Source: Tipula vernalis (taxonomy: Eukaryota > Arthropoda > Insecta > Diptera > Tipulidae). From it: a DNA stretch of 64,000 bases. The position numbers and the translations under genes were made by a program. Numbering within the stretch: the stretch's first letter is position 1; every line of letters starts with the position of its first letter. The notes beneath the pieces were generated by a model, which did no database searches, had not been told where the DNA came from, and saw only the letters and a list, made by a program, of their open reading frames with translations. The DNA lies in NCBI GenBank assembly GCA_958295665.1, contig OY282558.1, positions 114,318,838 through 114,382,837 of the forward strand, written 5' to 3'. This document shows positions 12,720 through 25,689 of this stretch, one piece after another.

Positions 12720-13127
12720 CGTGTTTTCCATGAGAACTGCACTAGAACTCGATAAATTTTTAATTCCTTTTATTCTATGTAAACAGAAAAAAAAATTAAA
12801 TTCATAAAGTGATAATGTGTAGTGCATTTCACATAAATACACATTTTAAGTTGTTACAGCAATAAATAATGATAATTATAGCTTATTTTTTAGTTACACT
12901 GGATAAACCCATGAATTTATCGAGTGTAGTTGCGTGTAATGACGTCAGCAAGAAATTAGAAAATATTGATGAAATAACTGAAGGGGGAAATTTTTAAACT
13001 TAAAATATGTAATTATATCAAATACACTACACATTCGCGCTTTAAGAATTTATTTTTTTTCGTTTTACATGGAATAAAAGGAATTTAAAGTTTATCGAGT
13101 TCTAGTGCAGTTCTCATGGAAAACACG
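12720..13127. mobile_element. MITE with about 130-bp inverted ends
   Basis: Arms 12720-12856 and 12998-13127 are reverse complements with moderate divergence. The outermost 12 bp (CGTGTTTTCCAT) are identical, and the block AACTGCACTAGAACTCGATAAA matches the inverse of the other end apart from one base. The core of about 140 bp has no ORF. Flanking bases GCATTAGT and GCTATTGT resemble each other at 5 of 8 positions, which is too weak to call a hAT-type duplication. Confidence 0.8.
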
Positions 13128-15020
13128 GCTATTGTTTGCATATGGCATGAAGAAATTCAAGACATTTAATTATATTCAAGTACAGCTCTCTAAATGCTTA
13201 TAACGAAAGGTTAACTTTTTACAATAACAAATGTTAAATTCAAGCTGACAAGAAGTTTAATCATTGTCGCTTGTCGTTATATACGGTACATTTATCGTTT
13301 AAGTCTACGTTCTGACACATTGTACAAGAAAAATATAAATACCATCACGATAAACGGATGATGAAAATGACTCATATTTTCATAATTTTCCTCTATTCAT
13401 AATTATATTTACATTTTGCTCGCTTTAACAGTATTCGTTGCCAAAAAAAAAAATGTACGGAAAACAAACAAACCCACAAAACAATGAGAGACTTTTATAT
13501 TTTACTTCCACTTGTCGTCTTTAATTTCCTTCCTCGTGATTTCAAATTCTGAAACTTAAGATGTGACAAAGAAAATTTTTTCCAAACAAAATTCAACAAA
13601 GTTTTTTGTTTTGTTTAAAATCGAATCAATTTTCCTCTTTTGTATGTATGTATGTGTGTTTTTGTTATCGGTTTGGTGGAAATGTTACAAATTTACATTT
13701 TGACATTGCACACAGACAAAATTTATACTTATTTATGTGGTACAATAGATTTCCATCTTTTTGTTCAAAAGTTTGTTGATTTGTTTGTGTGTGTGTGTGT
13801 GTGTTTAATTCAATATATTTGGTTTTTGATTTAAATCATATATCATTACTTTGAATGTACCAAAAAATGATGATAAATGAAATGAAAAACCACACAAAAA
13901 ATAAAGAAAATTCAATACGTATATATGGTAAACTGTGTTTGTGTGTTTTGGGTGATTTTTTGATGAGCGCACGACGAGGATAATGGAAAATGTAATTTAA
14001 TCTGTTCGAAAAGTGATTGATAAATTTTGTTAACAGTTCTGTGCAAAATTAATTGGAAACCAAATTAATGTAATTATATGATAAACTGTTGTTTTTTGGA
14101 ATGCGGGCGGACGAAGGAAGGCTTGGGTAAATAGAAGTATGGGTATTGAAATTAATAATATATATGTTTTACGAGTCAGATTGTTGACAAAACGACAACG
14201 GAAATGTTGACTATGTAAATATTTTATCTCTGCTTTAGCAGAATTCGCTTATTATAAGCCAAAAAAAAAAAATGTATAAATCAACAAATGGAAAATGAAA
14301 ATTTTATCATTGACAGATATTTTATTTTTTTAAACCCACCACTATCCCCCACCAACCGTTAAATATGATGCGTACAGCGTTAAAGTTTTGTTAAGAGAAG
14401 TCAAACTCAAACAATCGCTAACAATCTCATACTCGGTCAAGTGGAATGAAATCAAATCACCTATCGCTGATTTCTCTGCCAAGGCAGTTGCTCTCCAACA
14501 ACAAGGTGAAAAAGCTTGTAAAATTTGATACGGTGATGCAAAGAGCAGCTGAATCACTGGACGTAAGTAACATGGCGGCCGACGTAGGCGAAAATAGAAA
14601 ACTGATTTGCAAGCCTGTTAGAAAAACCTACAAATAGACAAATACTGCAATCATCTTATCCCAGGCGAACCCGACTCGATAAAATGATTCGTCATCAAAT
14701 TAAATTGCAGCACTTACTATTCACGGCCCTTCTCGTACCAGTCGAATCGATTATTCCGGCCGGGATTCACTGAAATAGTACCTTTATTTGGGCAGAGTTC
14801 ACCTTTCAGATCAAATGGATTTCAGATTATTGTTGTATGTATATCATTTAAAATTGGTCTACCAGTCGATCATTTTGATTCAACACCAGTAGTACCAACA
14901 CCGTTGCAAGCAACATCAAATTGTTTGTCACCATCGTCATCTTTAGCATCGTAAGATCTTCAAGCCAATACAATTTCATCCCCAGCTTCTCCATCTATCC
15001 CATCTTTTTCATGACCCCAT
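13128..15020. other. Non-coding region with microsatellites
   Basis: TATGTATGTATGTGTG lies near 13639 and a (GT)n run at about 13786-13804. The stretch 14340-14990 is less AT-rich and contains scattered open segments (for example 14446-14637). It may be the decayed 5' part or ORF1 of the LINE that follows, but I recognise no domain. Confidence 0.45.
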
Positions 15021-17216
15021 GCTTGCAATAAAACAGATCAACTTGCACCATAGTAAGTCAGCTTCATTTGAATTAAGGGAGTTGCTTGTTGTATCGCACA
15101 CAGATGTTTGTAAGATGTTTCATGAAATCAACTAATGGTAGAATCTTTGTAAGATCCCTGGTATATTATTGAGGAGTGTACACGTGGCTGACCTGACAGC
15201 TGTGCTCATTACTCTTGAATCTGTCAGTTCTTGTACTAAATTGACTTTTGCATCAGTTTATCTTTCCTGATTGGTTGTTATGGTAATGCTCATCACTCAA
15301 TGTAAGGTAGCTCAAACTTTAACAACAAGACACAGACCATCGAAGGGCTCTTTATTCAATTTTTTAAGCTCTTCTGAGCTTGAAATTCTCAATAAAGGCT
15401 GTGATCCAACTTTTGTTAATTATGTTCGGCAGGAAGTGATTGACATCAGTTTGTACTCTATGTCTATTATTGATTTAATTTTTAACTGGAAAGTGACCAA
15501 CGATATTTTCACTTCTGATCACTTGTGTATCTCTTATTCTGTTAAACTCAAAAGATCACCGTTCAAACCATACCGTAACAGAAAATTAACCGATTGGGAT
15601 TTTACCTCTTTAGAGCTCGTTCCCCTAATTGTTACACCGAGCGCTTCTTGGTCTGCTATGCACATTGAATTACAAGCGTGTTTGCTTACAAAGGTAATTT
15701 TGACTGCCTTTGAAAATTCTTGTCCTCTTATCACTAACGAGAAGTCTCGGAACAAACCTTTCTGGAGTTCTGAACTTAAAAGGTTAAGAAAATTTGTTAG
15801 AAAACTAAAAAATAAAGTCAAAAAACCTAAACTTCAGGCTGATTGGGGTAACTTCTCAGTGGCTAAAAACGATTATAAAAGAAGTTTAAGGCAGCTCATG
15901 GATCATCGTGGATTAACTTCTGCAAGGCGAGTGCTCCCTCCTCTGCTGTGGCTTTTAGTCATTGACGAGCTACTTGTTAAACTACAACATTCTAGCTTCA
16001 TTGTCCAAAGTTATACTGATGATATTGTTGTTACAGTTTCAGGCAAATATCTGAATGTATTGGCCGACATAATGCAATAGGCCCTATACTTATAGGTGAA
16101 GGCATGGTGTATTGAGAAGGGCTTACGCATCAATCCGCCTAAGACTAATTTAATTGTCTTTACTAGGCGTAGAAATATTGAAGTTTTCTCTGTTCCCTCT
16201 CTTTTTGGAAAAGTGATTACTAGATCCGACCATGTAAAACATCTTGATTACAAAATTCAAAAAGCTACTGCTATTTATTTTCAGTGTAGAAGAGCTTTTG
16301 GGAATTCGTGGGACCTGAGCCCAAAAATGTTAATATTTGTTTACAAATCGTTGGTTTTACCAATCCTCTCATACGCCTCGATTCTTTGGTGGCCAGTGGT
16401 CAAATTAAAGACTTCTTTAATTAAATTTAAGGGTCTGCAAAATATTGCTTGTAGAGTCATTACTGGAGCTATGTCTTCCAATATTTCACTTCTTGCTATG
16501 GAGTATATTTTGTGTCTGTCCCAGTTAAACAGCTTCATTCTAGGCACTGCCTGCTCTGCGGCGTATCGCTTGAGATGCATTAGTGCATGGAGTGTTTTAG
16601 GTGCAATGGATATTTTTGCTATTGCCAAAATTCAACTTCGAAAAATTCTCGTTTATCCATAGCAAGATTTCTGATCCTCGGAGCAACTTCTTAAAACTTT
16701 AACGGAATCTCTTGCCTTCTTTTCGGATGGCTCTTGCTCTGAACTTGGTACTGGATTTAAATCTTACTGTCCTCTGAATGATTTCAGATCGTTTGGTAGT
16801 CTGTGTTCACACTGTACTATCTTTCAGACAGAATTAATAGCTTTGAGTCACAGTTTTATTCAAGCTGCGTACATGCTATACTTTTCTGGTGAAAAAATGT
16901 ACACCACGAAGTTAGCTGTATGAGTTGAATTATTTCCAACTAGAACAAAAAGTTCACCAGGGTAACCAATTTTAACTACAAATTTTAGTATTTTGCTAAC
17001 TTCGTGGTTTACATTTTTTCACCAAAGAATTGGAGCATGTATGCACCTTCAGGCTATCAGTCTGGCCTTGCCGTTCAAAACACAAATATCTTTTTCTGTA
17101 CCTATAGTAAAGCTGTACTGAATTCATTGAAAAATCCCTTGGCTATTTCCAAACTTGTTAAGGACTCTAAACATTTCATTAATCTTCTTTGTTATAACAA
17201 TAGACTAGCTCGCGAT
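15021..17216 (+). pseudogene. LOA-like non-LTR retrotransposon ORF2, internally deleted
   Basis: The reading starts near 15021 with INLHHSKSAS, the same opening as the LOA ORF2 at 44588 (VNLHHSKAAS). The end of the AP-endonuclease domain is visible at 15180-15560 (DLTAVLITLE, FLSSSELEILNKGCDPTF, then SDHLCISY). The linker then runs directly into the middle of the reverse transcriptase (LPPLLWLLVIDELL, with active-site YTDD at 16012-16023), so the first RT motifs are deleted. The thumb region follows at 16096-16662. An RNase H start (FFSDGS) lies near 16720, and a SKAVLNSLKNP block after a MITE insertion. Frameshifts and stops occur throughout. The active-site box has T where A is usual. Confidence 0.85.
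16887..17024. mobile_element. Short MITE inserted in LINE RNase H region
   Basis: Terminal inverted repeats of about 30 bp differ at one position: TGGTGAAAAAATGTACACCA... at 16887-16916 and its inverse at 16995-17024. The 138-bp unit has no ORF. LINE RNase H sequence continues on the right, so the insertion came after the LINE. I could not fix a target duplication. Confidence 0.8.
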
Positions 17217-20129
17217 TAACATTGTAAGAAGAATTTTATAAATAAATATTTGTAATTGTTTTTATTACTTTAGTTTCACTGTACAATTTGGTCTGGAATG
17301 CAGTGGGATGCTGCTCATTTGCGATAAAATTTTGTTTTTTAATTCCTTTGTTGCTAGTTGAGCAATAAAATAGTGTTGTGAATTTGATTCTGCTTTATAT
17401 GGCCCGTTCTGATTGGAACGAATTTTCTTTTGGACTGGTACAATTGATAACATATCATTCGATTCAATTTTGACTCCGAATTTTTCGATTGTCCTCGAAT
17501 ATTCGATTGAGTCCTCGAATGTTGTCGTATTATAGTGGAAGGCCTCTTATAACAATGTTGATTTAATTCATCAGTTGATTAGGTGTGTCACAAGCGTTGT
17601 AGTATAGTTTATTGTTATTAAATATTACTTGTTCATCTATTTCCGATCTGATCTGTTCCTCCAACATTTCAATCCTTGCTCGTTGTTTACGTAGGCATGA
17701 TCACTTTCTCCATATTGCCTCTTTATCCTCCAACTACGGTCTTTCGGAGACCGTATTGGTACGTCTTGCCAGTTTAATTCCGTGTTTCAGTCTTTTGCCT
17801 TTTCTATTTCAAGAGAGTCTCGTTCAGAAAGTGAAAAAGATGTTGCGGATCTTAATAAAGAAGGCGCTACAAAAAAGTTTCCATTGCTTCTGTATCAAAA
17901 TAACTGCATGGAACATTAATTGGAGGCTGTATTTACCCATTTAAAGACAGGTACCTACGCATCGCGAACTAAGATATATTTTAACGCGGCTTAGGTACTC
18001 TCCATGAAATTGAAAATAAGTAAGTGATCTAACAAAGATAAATTTATCACATTTGCCCAATTTGTAATTTTTAGATTTTTTTTAGGGTTTTAAAGACGTC
18101 TTATTTGTGTTAGATTTGGTCAAGTGTTAGATTTTTCAGAGAGCGTAATGTTTAATTAAATAATCGGTATCATCATAAGCTATCCAATTCAAAAAGTTAT
18201 CAGCAAATCACATTTGAAATTTGAATTATATTCACAAAATGTCAAAATTTAGCGTTCAATTAATATTTCGTGCATTTAATATCATATCATAATGTCATAT
18301 TTAACTGTCAAATGTACACAAAAAAATTAACATTTCACTACAGTAAAGAAGTATGTATTTAGAACCTTGTCACAGGACATAAAGCTACGCTGTTTTTAGC
18401 TAAAGGTGGCAACGCGTTTCCTGTCACAAATTTTATAAACAAAAAACAAACATTTTTGTGCCGGCTGTCAACAAATGTTTTATTTGTGATTGGAGCCATG
18501 ATTTTAGATAAAATATTTGAGGCTGCTTGGCTTCAAAACATTTCCACTATTGACGATTGGAACCGTGATTTTAGACAAAATATTTGTCGGCTTCACAACT
18601 TGAAAAAATTTCCACTATACCATATTTCAGTCGTTCTGCGAGCGCTGATGATAATTTTTGTACGGTGTTACAGCTTTATTTTATTCCGATAGGTAAGTAG
18701 TGCTTTCTCTATATTTCCAATCGTAAATTGATTATTATTTTTAACAGTTGGGTAATATATCTACACCTCTTTCATTTAAAATTTAGTAGCGCTGTTGCCA
18801 TCTTTTAAAAAACCAGACCTACTATTTTACAGAAAAAAGATTAACCAGAATAGACATTGCGTGGACCAATTTTTTTTTTCATCTTATCTTCTTTTTTGGA
18901 CATTGAAGTATAATTATTTTTGATAATTATTTTTGAATATTATAGTAGTTAATTCAAATTATGGTGTCTAAACAAAACTTGTCAAATAATTTCACTAACA
19001 ACACTGTTAAGGATTTTCAATTTTTATTATTTCAAATCAAAACCAGTAAACTAAAGAATACATAACCCAACTTTCTCTTACCTTCGGCAAATGAAGGTCA
19101 AAAAAATGAGTCCAAATTTTTCCCTACAAAAACAGCGTTATTTCTCTTCTGGTTGTATTCTGTGCTATTACTGTCCAATAGTGGCATCTATTGGCAAACA
19201 TATAATACTAAAATATTTCTTTTAAAAAACATGATCTATTTGCTGTGGGACACAGTGGAGACTTTAGTAGCATCATCTATATTAGATTCCACAAACCTAT
19301 CATCTTTTGTGTGGATCGAGGGGCGTAGCAAAGCTAAAGTTATTTTTTTAGTTAAATTTTATTTTTATTTTTTGAAAATTCCCTAACTAAGTGTTTATTT
19401 TACTTAATGGTTAATTCGAAGCTGTGTACAACACAGGCCGTTGAACAACATTGAAATAAAGTAAAAGCTAAAGTTCCGGGGGTTTAAACCCGAAAGTAAA
19501 GGGACATTAAAAAATGTTTAGTTAAAAAAAAAAAAAACAAAACGATGTGATATGTAATTTGAAGGTCATCAAAAACAATTTAATGAGCGCTTTCAAGTAA
19601 AGCATAAGTTATGGGACTTTGCCTAATCTGATATAAACACTTTGTTTTTTAGCAATTATGACAGAAGAATTGTCCAGAATTGTTCTTTTAGTGGTTGCGA
19701 TACTGCTTCTTTCAAACCAAGAAAACATAAGTCCGGAATTATATGCCGTTTAATAAGCTTGCTGAAGTCTTGGTGATATGCATATAAAGAACGATTCATT
19801 GAACAGAAGAAGAAATTTAATCTTGCTAGTTGCTACTCTACCACCAACAAGGCTTGGTAATTTCAATTTATGGTCGAGACAGTGGCTGCAAAAAAACATG
19901 ATTAAAATGCTCCCTTATCTGTAGATTTTGCAATGCAAGATAATTATGAAGAAGCGTTATCAATTATTCAGCAGATTCACAAGGTAATTGAGAAAAACCA
20001 TGCCGAGAGTAATTATTATAATTATAATAATTATTATTAACATAGATTTCGATTTACTATTCTTTAGAATGAAAGTGTACCAAGGTCTAAAACTTTGATG
20101 TTATATTGAGACCGGGTGCTGGGTTTGTT
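17217..20129. other. Non-coding region, no recognised gene
   Basis: Several short ORFs (17265-17453 minus, 17612-17944 plus, 18456-18692 plus) show no family motif. A local duplication at about 18490-18590 repeats GATTGGARCC..GATTTTAGA twice. The pair TTGTCACAGGA and TCCTGTCACAA at 18366-18430 is a short imperfect inverted pair. A 31-codon reading from 19656 follows a splice-acceptor-like tract, but I cannot assign it. Confidence 0.4.
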
Positions 20130-20332
20130 GCAATAGGGTAGGCGTTGACCGTTTATAGCCAATTATAAATTGGTTTATACTCCAACGTTGCAACTATGTA
20201 GAAACCATCAACTCTCTCTAGTTTACCTCCACGCGATAGCACCTGGGCAACGTTTGTTTTGCATTTTTAATGTATCGCAACGGCTGAACTTCTAGAGGCC
20301 AGAGTAATAACACTATAAACAACAAAGGCTAG

Positions 20333-21833
20333 GTGGCAAACCTGATGTTCAGGAAAATCCACTCTCTCCTGAGGTCGGTCCCATGGATTCTAGGGGACCA
20401 AACATTGCTACAAAATTCTAATGATACCAAAAATAAGCTAAGCGATATCAACGCTCAAAAGAGTAACGAGGAACAACTTTCATTCCGAAGCGGCTCCATT
20501 ACAATCAGATCACCAATAAAAAAAATATTTGCAACCAACGTAGTCTCCACTGAAAAAGTAACTTCATTATCAGAACAAATGCCGAGTGCATCAACAAATA
20601 TTATAAACAGCGAGGAGCTGTTAAATAAATTTCAAAAAATGGAGAAACTAATCGCGCAGCTGAGCAATGAAGTTGCTGAACTTAAGAGAGAAAACTCTAC
20701 ACTAAAAGAAAAGGTTAAAAATAGCATAGCTGAGGATTCAGCACGAGTTAACAATCTTTCTTCCAACCATATTCAGGCATCATCCAGCCACATGAACATT
20801 CAAATAATAACAACTGGTTGCTGCGGAAATTTCCAGTTTTTCCAACAGAATAATAGATTCAGTGCTCTGAGTCAAGTGGATTATTGCACAGATGAGGAAG
20901 AACTGGAAAAAGAAGTTCCCAGTGCTGACAACAGAAATGCTAGGAAACGCAGGCGCACAAAAACGAAAACTCCTCCAAAAAATACTACACAAATTGTGAT
21001 CAATAACACTGAACAGAAAAACCCAAAAAAAACACTGCCTCCACCCAGCAACCAATCAGAAAATATAGAATATCACACCTACCAGCTGAAGAGCGAAAAG
21101 GCTTATAGAGTGGTTATCAGAGGCTTACCATCTTCCATTAGTCACGAGGTAATTAAAGCAGACTTAGAAAAAAATGGGGCATAAAGTCGCAGGTATTACT
21201 AACATATACAAAATGGTCACAACTAACGGTGTAAAAGACAGGAAACACTTTCCATTGTTTTACATCGACTTAAAACAAAAAGACAACAATAAAGAAGTAT
21301 ACAACATCAAGAAACTTGCGTACTGTATAGTTAAAATTGAGCCACCTAACAAGACAAGGGACATTCTACAATGTACGAATTGTCAACAACTTGGACATAC
21401 CAAGAGTTTTTGCTACCGTCAAACCAAATGCGTTAAATGTGCTGGAGATCATCACACGACAAAATGCAAAAAACAACCAGATATCGCGCCTTCATGTGCT
21501 CTTTGTCAACAATAAGGACATACTGCAAATTATAAAGGATGCTGTGTATATCAGAACAAAATTAAAAGTCAACAGAATAATAGAACAAGAGTAGTTCAGC
21601 GATTACAAACCAAAGCTGCTAAACCACAAACAACAATCACACCATCCACAGTTGGATTATCCTATGCGCAAATTACCAAATTATCTGCTGATGAATCAAA
21701 CCAAAACAACAAACACATAGAAGTTAATAACGAGTCTAATAACTTTGAAATTATTAAAAAGCTTAGTCAAATTCAACAGACACTTGGCCACTTAACAGAA
21801 AGGGTTAACAGCATACACACAAATGATTAACTC
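20333..21833 (+). pseudogene. Jockey ORF1 (Gag-like nucleocapsid), frameshifted
   Basis: The first frame (20333-21184, 283 codons) has a coiled-coil-like heptad stretch around residues 95-130 (LLNKFQKMEKLIAQLSNEVA) and a basic KRRRTKTKTPP tract near residue 205. The RNA-binding-like fold then starts (YRVVIRGLPSSISHEVIK). A frameshift near 21175 moves the rest into 21174-21515, with KVAGITNIYKM, FPLFYIDLK and three CCHC-type knuckles: CTNCQQLGHTKSFC, CVKCAGDHHTTKC and CALCQQ-GHTANYKGC. The third is split by a stop. The protein would bind the element's RNA. A Thr/Gln-rich tail runs to about 21830. Confidence 0.85.
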
Positions 21834-24202
21834 GTTCCTACGCATTGTAACTTGGAACGCTAATGGGCTCAACCAACGAGCCCAAGAACTGGAAATATTT
21901 CTCCATACAAACAACATAGATATTGCACTTATTTCAGAAACGCACTTCTCCAACAAAAGCTTTTCAGAATAAAGGGATTTAATTCCTACTGGACAACCCA
22001 TCCTAGTGAAAGAGTCAGAGGTGGTTCAGCTATACTAATTAAAAATAATATCAAACATAATCAACAAGAGGATATTCGAGAAAGCTACATGCAAGCAACT
22101 GTTATCTCAATCCAATATAATGGCGCAGATCTAAATATTGCGGTAGCATACTGTCCTCCACGGCATACACCAACGAAGTTACAATTTAATAACGTCTTTA
22201 ATAAGCTCGGTCCAAGATTTATTTTTGCAGGGGACTATAATATAAAACAGCTTGGGGTTCCAGGCTAATTTCTCCTGGGAAAGGAAATGCTTTGTTCAAT
22301 GCCATTCATGAAAACAAATGTGAATATCTGTCTCCAAGGGGACCAACGTATTGGCCAACGGATGCAGGAAAAATACCAGATCTGCTTGATTTCTTCATCA
22401 TAAAAGGTATTTCATCCAGTTACACTAGAGTCTAAAGAATTAATGACTTAACATCTGATCACATTCCTGTACTGTTGTCAGTAAGCGCTATATAGTCATC
22501 AAGAAAAATAAAAAGCAAAACCTTACTAATAGATTCACGGATTGGGATCTCTTCACAGAAAAACTGGAAAAGCTAGTTAAATTAAAAGTTAGTATTAAAA
22601 GTAATGAAGAATTGAAACAACAAACAAACAATTTCATTGAATACACTCGTATTGTGCCGCCAGTCTAGCTACTCCAGAATTAAAGGACAAAGCGGAGATT
22701 GAAGTCAAATACCCGACTGAAATCAGGGAACAAATCAAGGAAAGGAGAAAGGCAAGGAGAATATGGCATCTCACCAGAAATTCCGCTGACAAGACCACCT
22801 TCAATCGAATAAGTAACAAAGTCAATAGGCTAATCAAAAGCTTCAAACAGGATTGCTTCGACAACTACTTAAGCGGGCTAGGTCCACAAATGGATAAGGA
22901 CTACTCGTTATGGAAAGCAACCAGAAAATTTAAACGACCTGTAGTTCGAGTACCACATTCAATCCAACATTGACGTAACACCTGTCTATCACCCAAATCA
23001 GGATTTTAAAAGGGTCATGCCAATGGAAATTGCTGAAGAAATCGACAAAAGTCTTAGCCAAAAAAAGGCACCAGGAATTGATGAAATATCACCGGGTCTA
23101 TTCAAGGAACTTCCACGCAAAGCAATCATCATGATCACATACTTATTTAATGCCTGTATGAGATTGAAGTATGTGCCCAAATGCTTCAAAACGGCCCAAA
23201 TAATTATGTTGAAGAAACCAGGTAAACCAGATGAAGAAGTAACATCATACACACCAATTTCACTGCTTCCGACCTTATCAAAGCTGTTTGAAAAACTATT
23301 ACTAAAACGTCTAAAGCCAATGGTAAACGTTCCTGAGCAAAATGCTACCACAAAACTATTGCCAGCTGCTTGAATCATACCTCTCTGATCGCTAATTCAG
23401 AGTCATCCATGAAGAAACATGTTCTGACTTTTATCCAACGCTAGCAGGAGTTCCGCAGGGAAGCGTATTGGGACCCCTCCTCTACCTTTTCTACACTGCG
23501 GACATACCTACAACGAATAAAATATTCATCGGCACGTTGGCTGACGACACTGAAATTATGTCAGTAGACGAATCACAACCAAGGGCAGTCTTCAACAAAG
23601 TTACTAAATGGACAATTGCCTGGAAAATCTTGCTTAATGAGCTCAAATCAACCCATGTGACAATTATGCTCCGACACAAAAATAACAGTCTACACATATA
23701 CCTCAATGGGGTGCAAGTGCCGCAGGCTGAATCGGCAAAGTACCTTGGTCTGCATTTAGATTCAAGGCTCATCTGAAAAAATCACGTGAGACAAAAAGCT
23801 GAACAGATACGATTAAAACAACGTCAAATGTACTGGTTAATTGGGAATTATTCCAAAATGAACTTGTCTTGCAAAAGACTAGTCTACCAGACTATCTTCA
23901 AACCAATATGGATGTATGGCGCGCAGCTATGGGGTTGTACTCATAAATCCAATAGAGACATTATACAACGTAGCCAAAGTAAATTTCTTCGAATGGTCAC
24001 AAACGCTTACCGATTTATGACTAACAGGGAAATACACAATGATCTAAAAATACAATTGATAGACGACGTCATCCGTGAATATGCCATTAAACATGAGAAG
24101 AGACTTCTTACCCACACCAACGTTGAGGCCGTACAACTACTGGACAGTACAAACGAAGTAAGGCGGCTCAAACGAATCAAACCACATGAGCTAACCGTAT
24201 GA
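21824..24202 (+). pseudogene. Jockey ORF2 (endonuclease-reverse transcriptase), broken
   Basis: The start at 21824 overlaps or abuts the ORF1 end. The endonuclease block VTWNANGLNQRAQELEIFL and IDIALISETHF is followed by a frameshift near 21970, then VAYCPPR and FAGDYN. The RT begins near 23010 with KKAPGIDEISP and TPISLLPTLSKLFEKLLLKR, then jumps after 23370 to AGVPQGSVLGPLLYLFYTAD at about 23440-23510, which implies an internal deletion. The active-site box reads LADD (23537-23548) instead of the usual F/YADD. The thumb and C-terminus (23786-24202, with WMYGAQLWGC) are open. At least five frame breaks are present. Confidence 0.87.
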
Positions 24203-24300
24203 ATATTGTATCTCAAGGGAACTGGATACTGGTCCAACAGACCCACATAAGTTTATGCTTATCTCATAAGTACTAATGTCAACCTTACAATTCAATAAAT

Positions 24301-25689
24301 TAATAATGTTTAAGATTATAGTAGCCATATCAATAAAGGTGTTTAGTTGCACACACTTAACCGTGTGTTCATTTCTATAGGCGTAATGGAAGTGTGTTTG
24401 TTAATTTGCTAGCTGCCAATACAAGAATCGGGGAAATTGACGATATTCTCCGACTCCGAATATTTGTCAATTTCTAAAATATTTAAATTCCTAAAATGCC
24501 AAAATAATTAAGATGATTTGGTCGGCAATTGAATCCAAGTTTGCCTGAATCCTCAATAGCTACGCAAGGGAAACCTACAACACAACCTTGAAGAAGTTAT
24601 CTTCACCAAAAATCTAATGACAAAGTTCGTGTGCAGTTACAATTACGTTAGTTGTGTTATATCAAATTTGTTTGTAAGTACCCATATGACCCACATTTCA
24701 TTTACGTTTATTTACAAATTTATTTTTACACATTAAAAGTGTGGATTCAAATTTCAGTAAATAAACGTAAAAATAATTTTCTTAACGCACACGCTAATGT
24801 AAGGTGCGTGTACGCATTTTTTATTTATTTTTGCTTTCCTTTGCGTTTATTCAACTGGGAGCATTTTCAACCAAGTTGAATTCCATAAACATCAGGTGAA
24901 TAAACGCAAAAACAAATTTTTGCAATTTGGGCAGATCGTGTGTTTTACACATGCAATAGAAACATGCCTAACTGGCACGTGAGACACTTTTGCAATCAAC
25001 TAAAAATTGTATGAAAACGCCAACAATTTTCTGTTGGTGGATTAGATAGTTTTTGGTTGAAACCAGCGGGATAGGAGAAACAGAAAATAATTTTTCGGAA
25101 GTAAACAAATAATTTATATATCGAATTCAAATTTAATTTTTTTCCCTTTCATCAATGAGGTAAATAAACAGGTAACTACATGTTCACTTCCCATAATCCA
25201 TGCAAATACTACAGCCTCGTAAGAGGCGGCAAGGTATCATATGGTGTTAACCATACCATTCCCGCCTTTCCGTCAATAACGTCCGCCAGTCTTAACGTAT
25301 AATAACAGCTATTAGGGACCAATACCTACAACAATCACGGCCGGAGGTGAAATGTAGCCATGCTATCCTAGGCCAAAATACTATTTTCACATATACCTTT
25401 CATGTTGAGTTGCAACTGGCAATTCATGTTTCGGATGCTTTAGCCCCATTCCAAATCGTACTACTTATAAGCAATGAGCTCACATTTGTTTAAATAGCCT
25501 AAATTGTCCTTCAATTCAAGCGGTAAACAAGATCTTACTTGTGGTACGCTTTTTACACACACCAATTTCCTCTACCTGACTGAGCTGCAGGAATCATGCC
25601 GCAAGGAGATACTTGTAAAAATAGGCGGCAATGATTTTCGTGATATGTGGCAATTGTCAAAAGGTCCTGGTAATATCTAACGCAATTTT
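24301..25689. other. Non-coding spacer with hairpins and a GC-richer island
   Basis: Apart from the twin hairpins at 24702-24910, the stretch 25190-25380 is less AT-rich (ACGGCCGGAGGTGAAATG, AGAGGCGGCAAGG). It looks like an old repeat fragment, possibly a LINE 3' end or SINE body, which I cannot name. No ORF of note. Confidence 0.4.
24702..24910. repeat. Two neighbouring hairpins sharing an RCGTTTATT core
   Basis: TTACGTTTATTTAC (about 24702) pairs with GTAAATAAACGTAA (about 24758). TGCGTTTATTCAAC (about 24842) pairs imperfectly with GTGAATAAACGCAA (about 24897). The same 9-base core therefore appears four times in alternating orientation. It may be a relic of nested inverted-repeat insertions. 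Confidence 0.5.

Larger units (their letters stand above)
20130..24300 (+). mobile_element. Jockey-clade LINE, about 4.1 kb, inactive
   Basis: The element has the usual Jockey order: ORF1 with an RNA-binding PRE_C2HC-type region and zinc knuckles, then ORF2 with AP-endonuclease and reverse transcriptase, and no RNase H. The 3' end is near 24300, where two AATAAA-like signals (24293, 24332) follow ORF2. The 5' border near 20130 is approximate. It is not obviously 5'-truncated, since about 200 bp of leader precedes ORF1. Both ORFs carry frameshifts and ORF2 has deletions. Confidence 0.8.

Noticed and set aside
17612..17944. 110-codon plus-strand ORF
   Set aside because: Cys/Leu-rich low-quality reading with no recognisable motif; the opposite strand is no better.
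19656..19751. 31-codon reading after a splice-acceptor-like tract
   Set aside because: Too short, ends quickly, no family match; could be chance.
25190..25380. GC-richer island thought to be a SINE or tRNA-derived repeat
   Set aside because: No A/B box pattern or tRNA fold could be made out.
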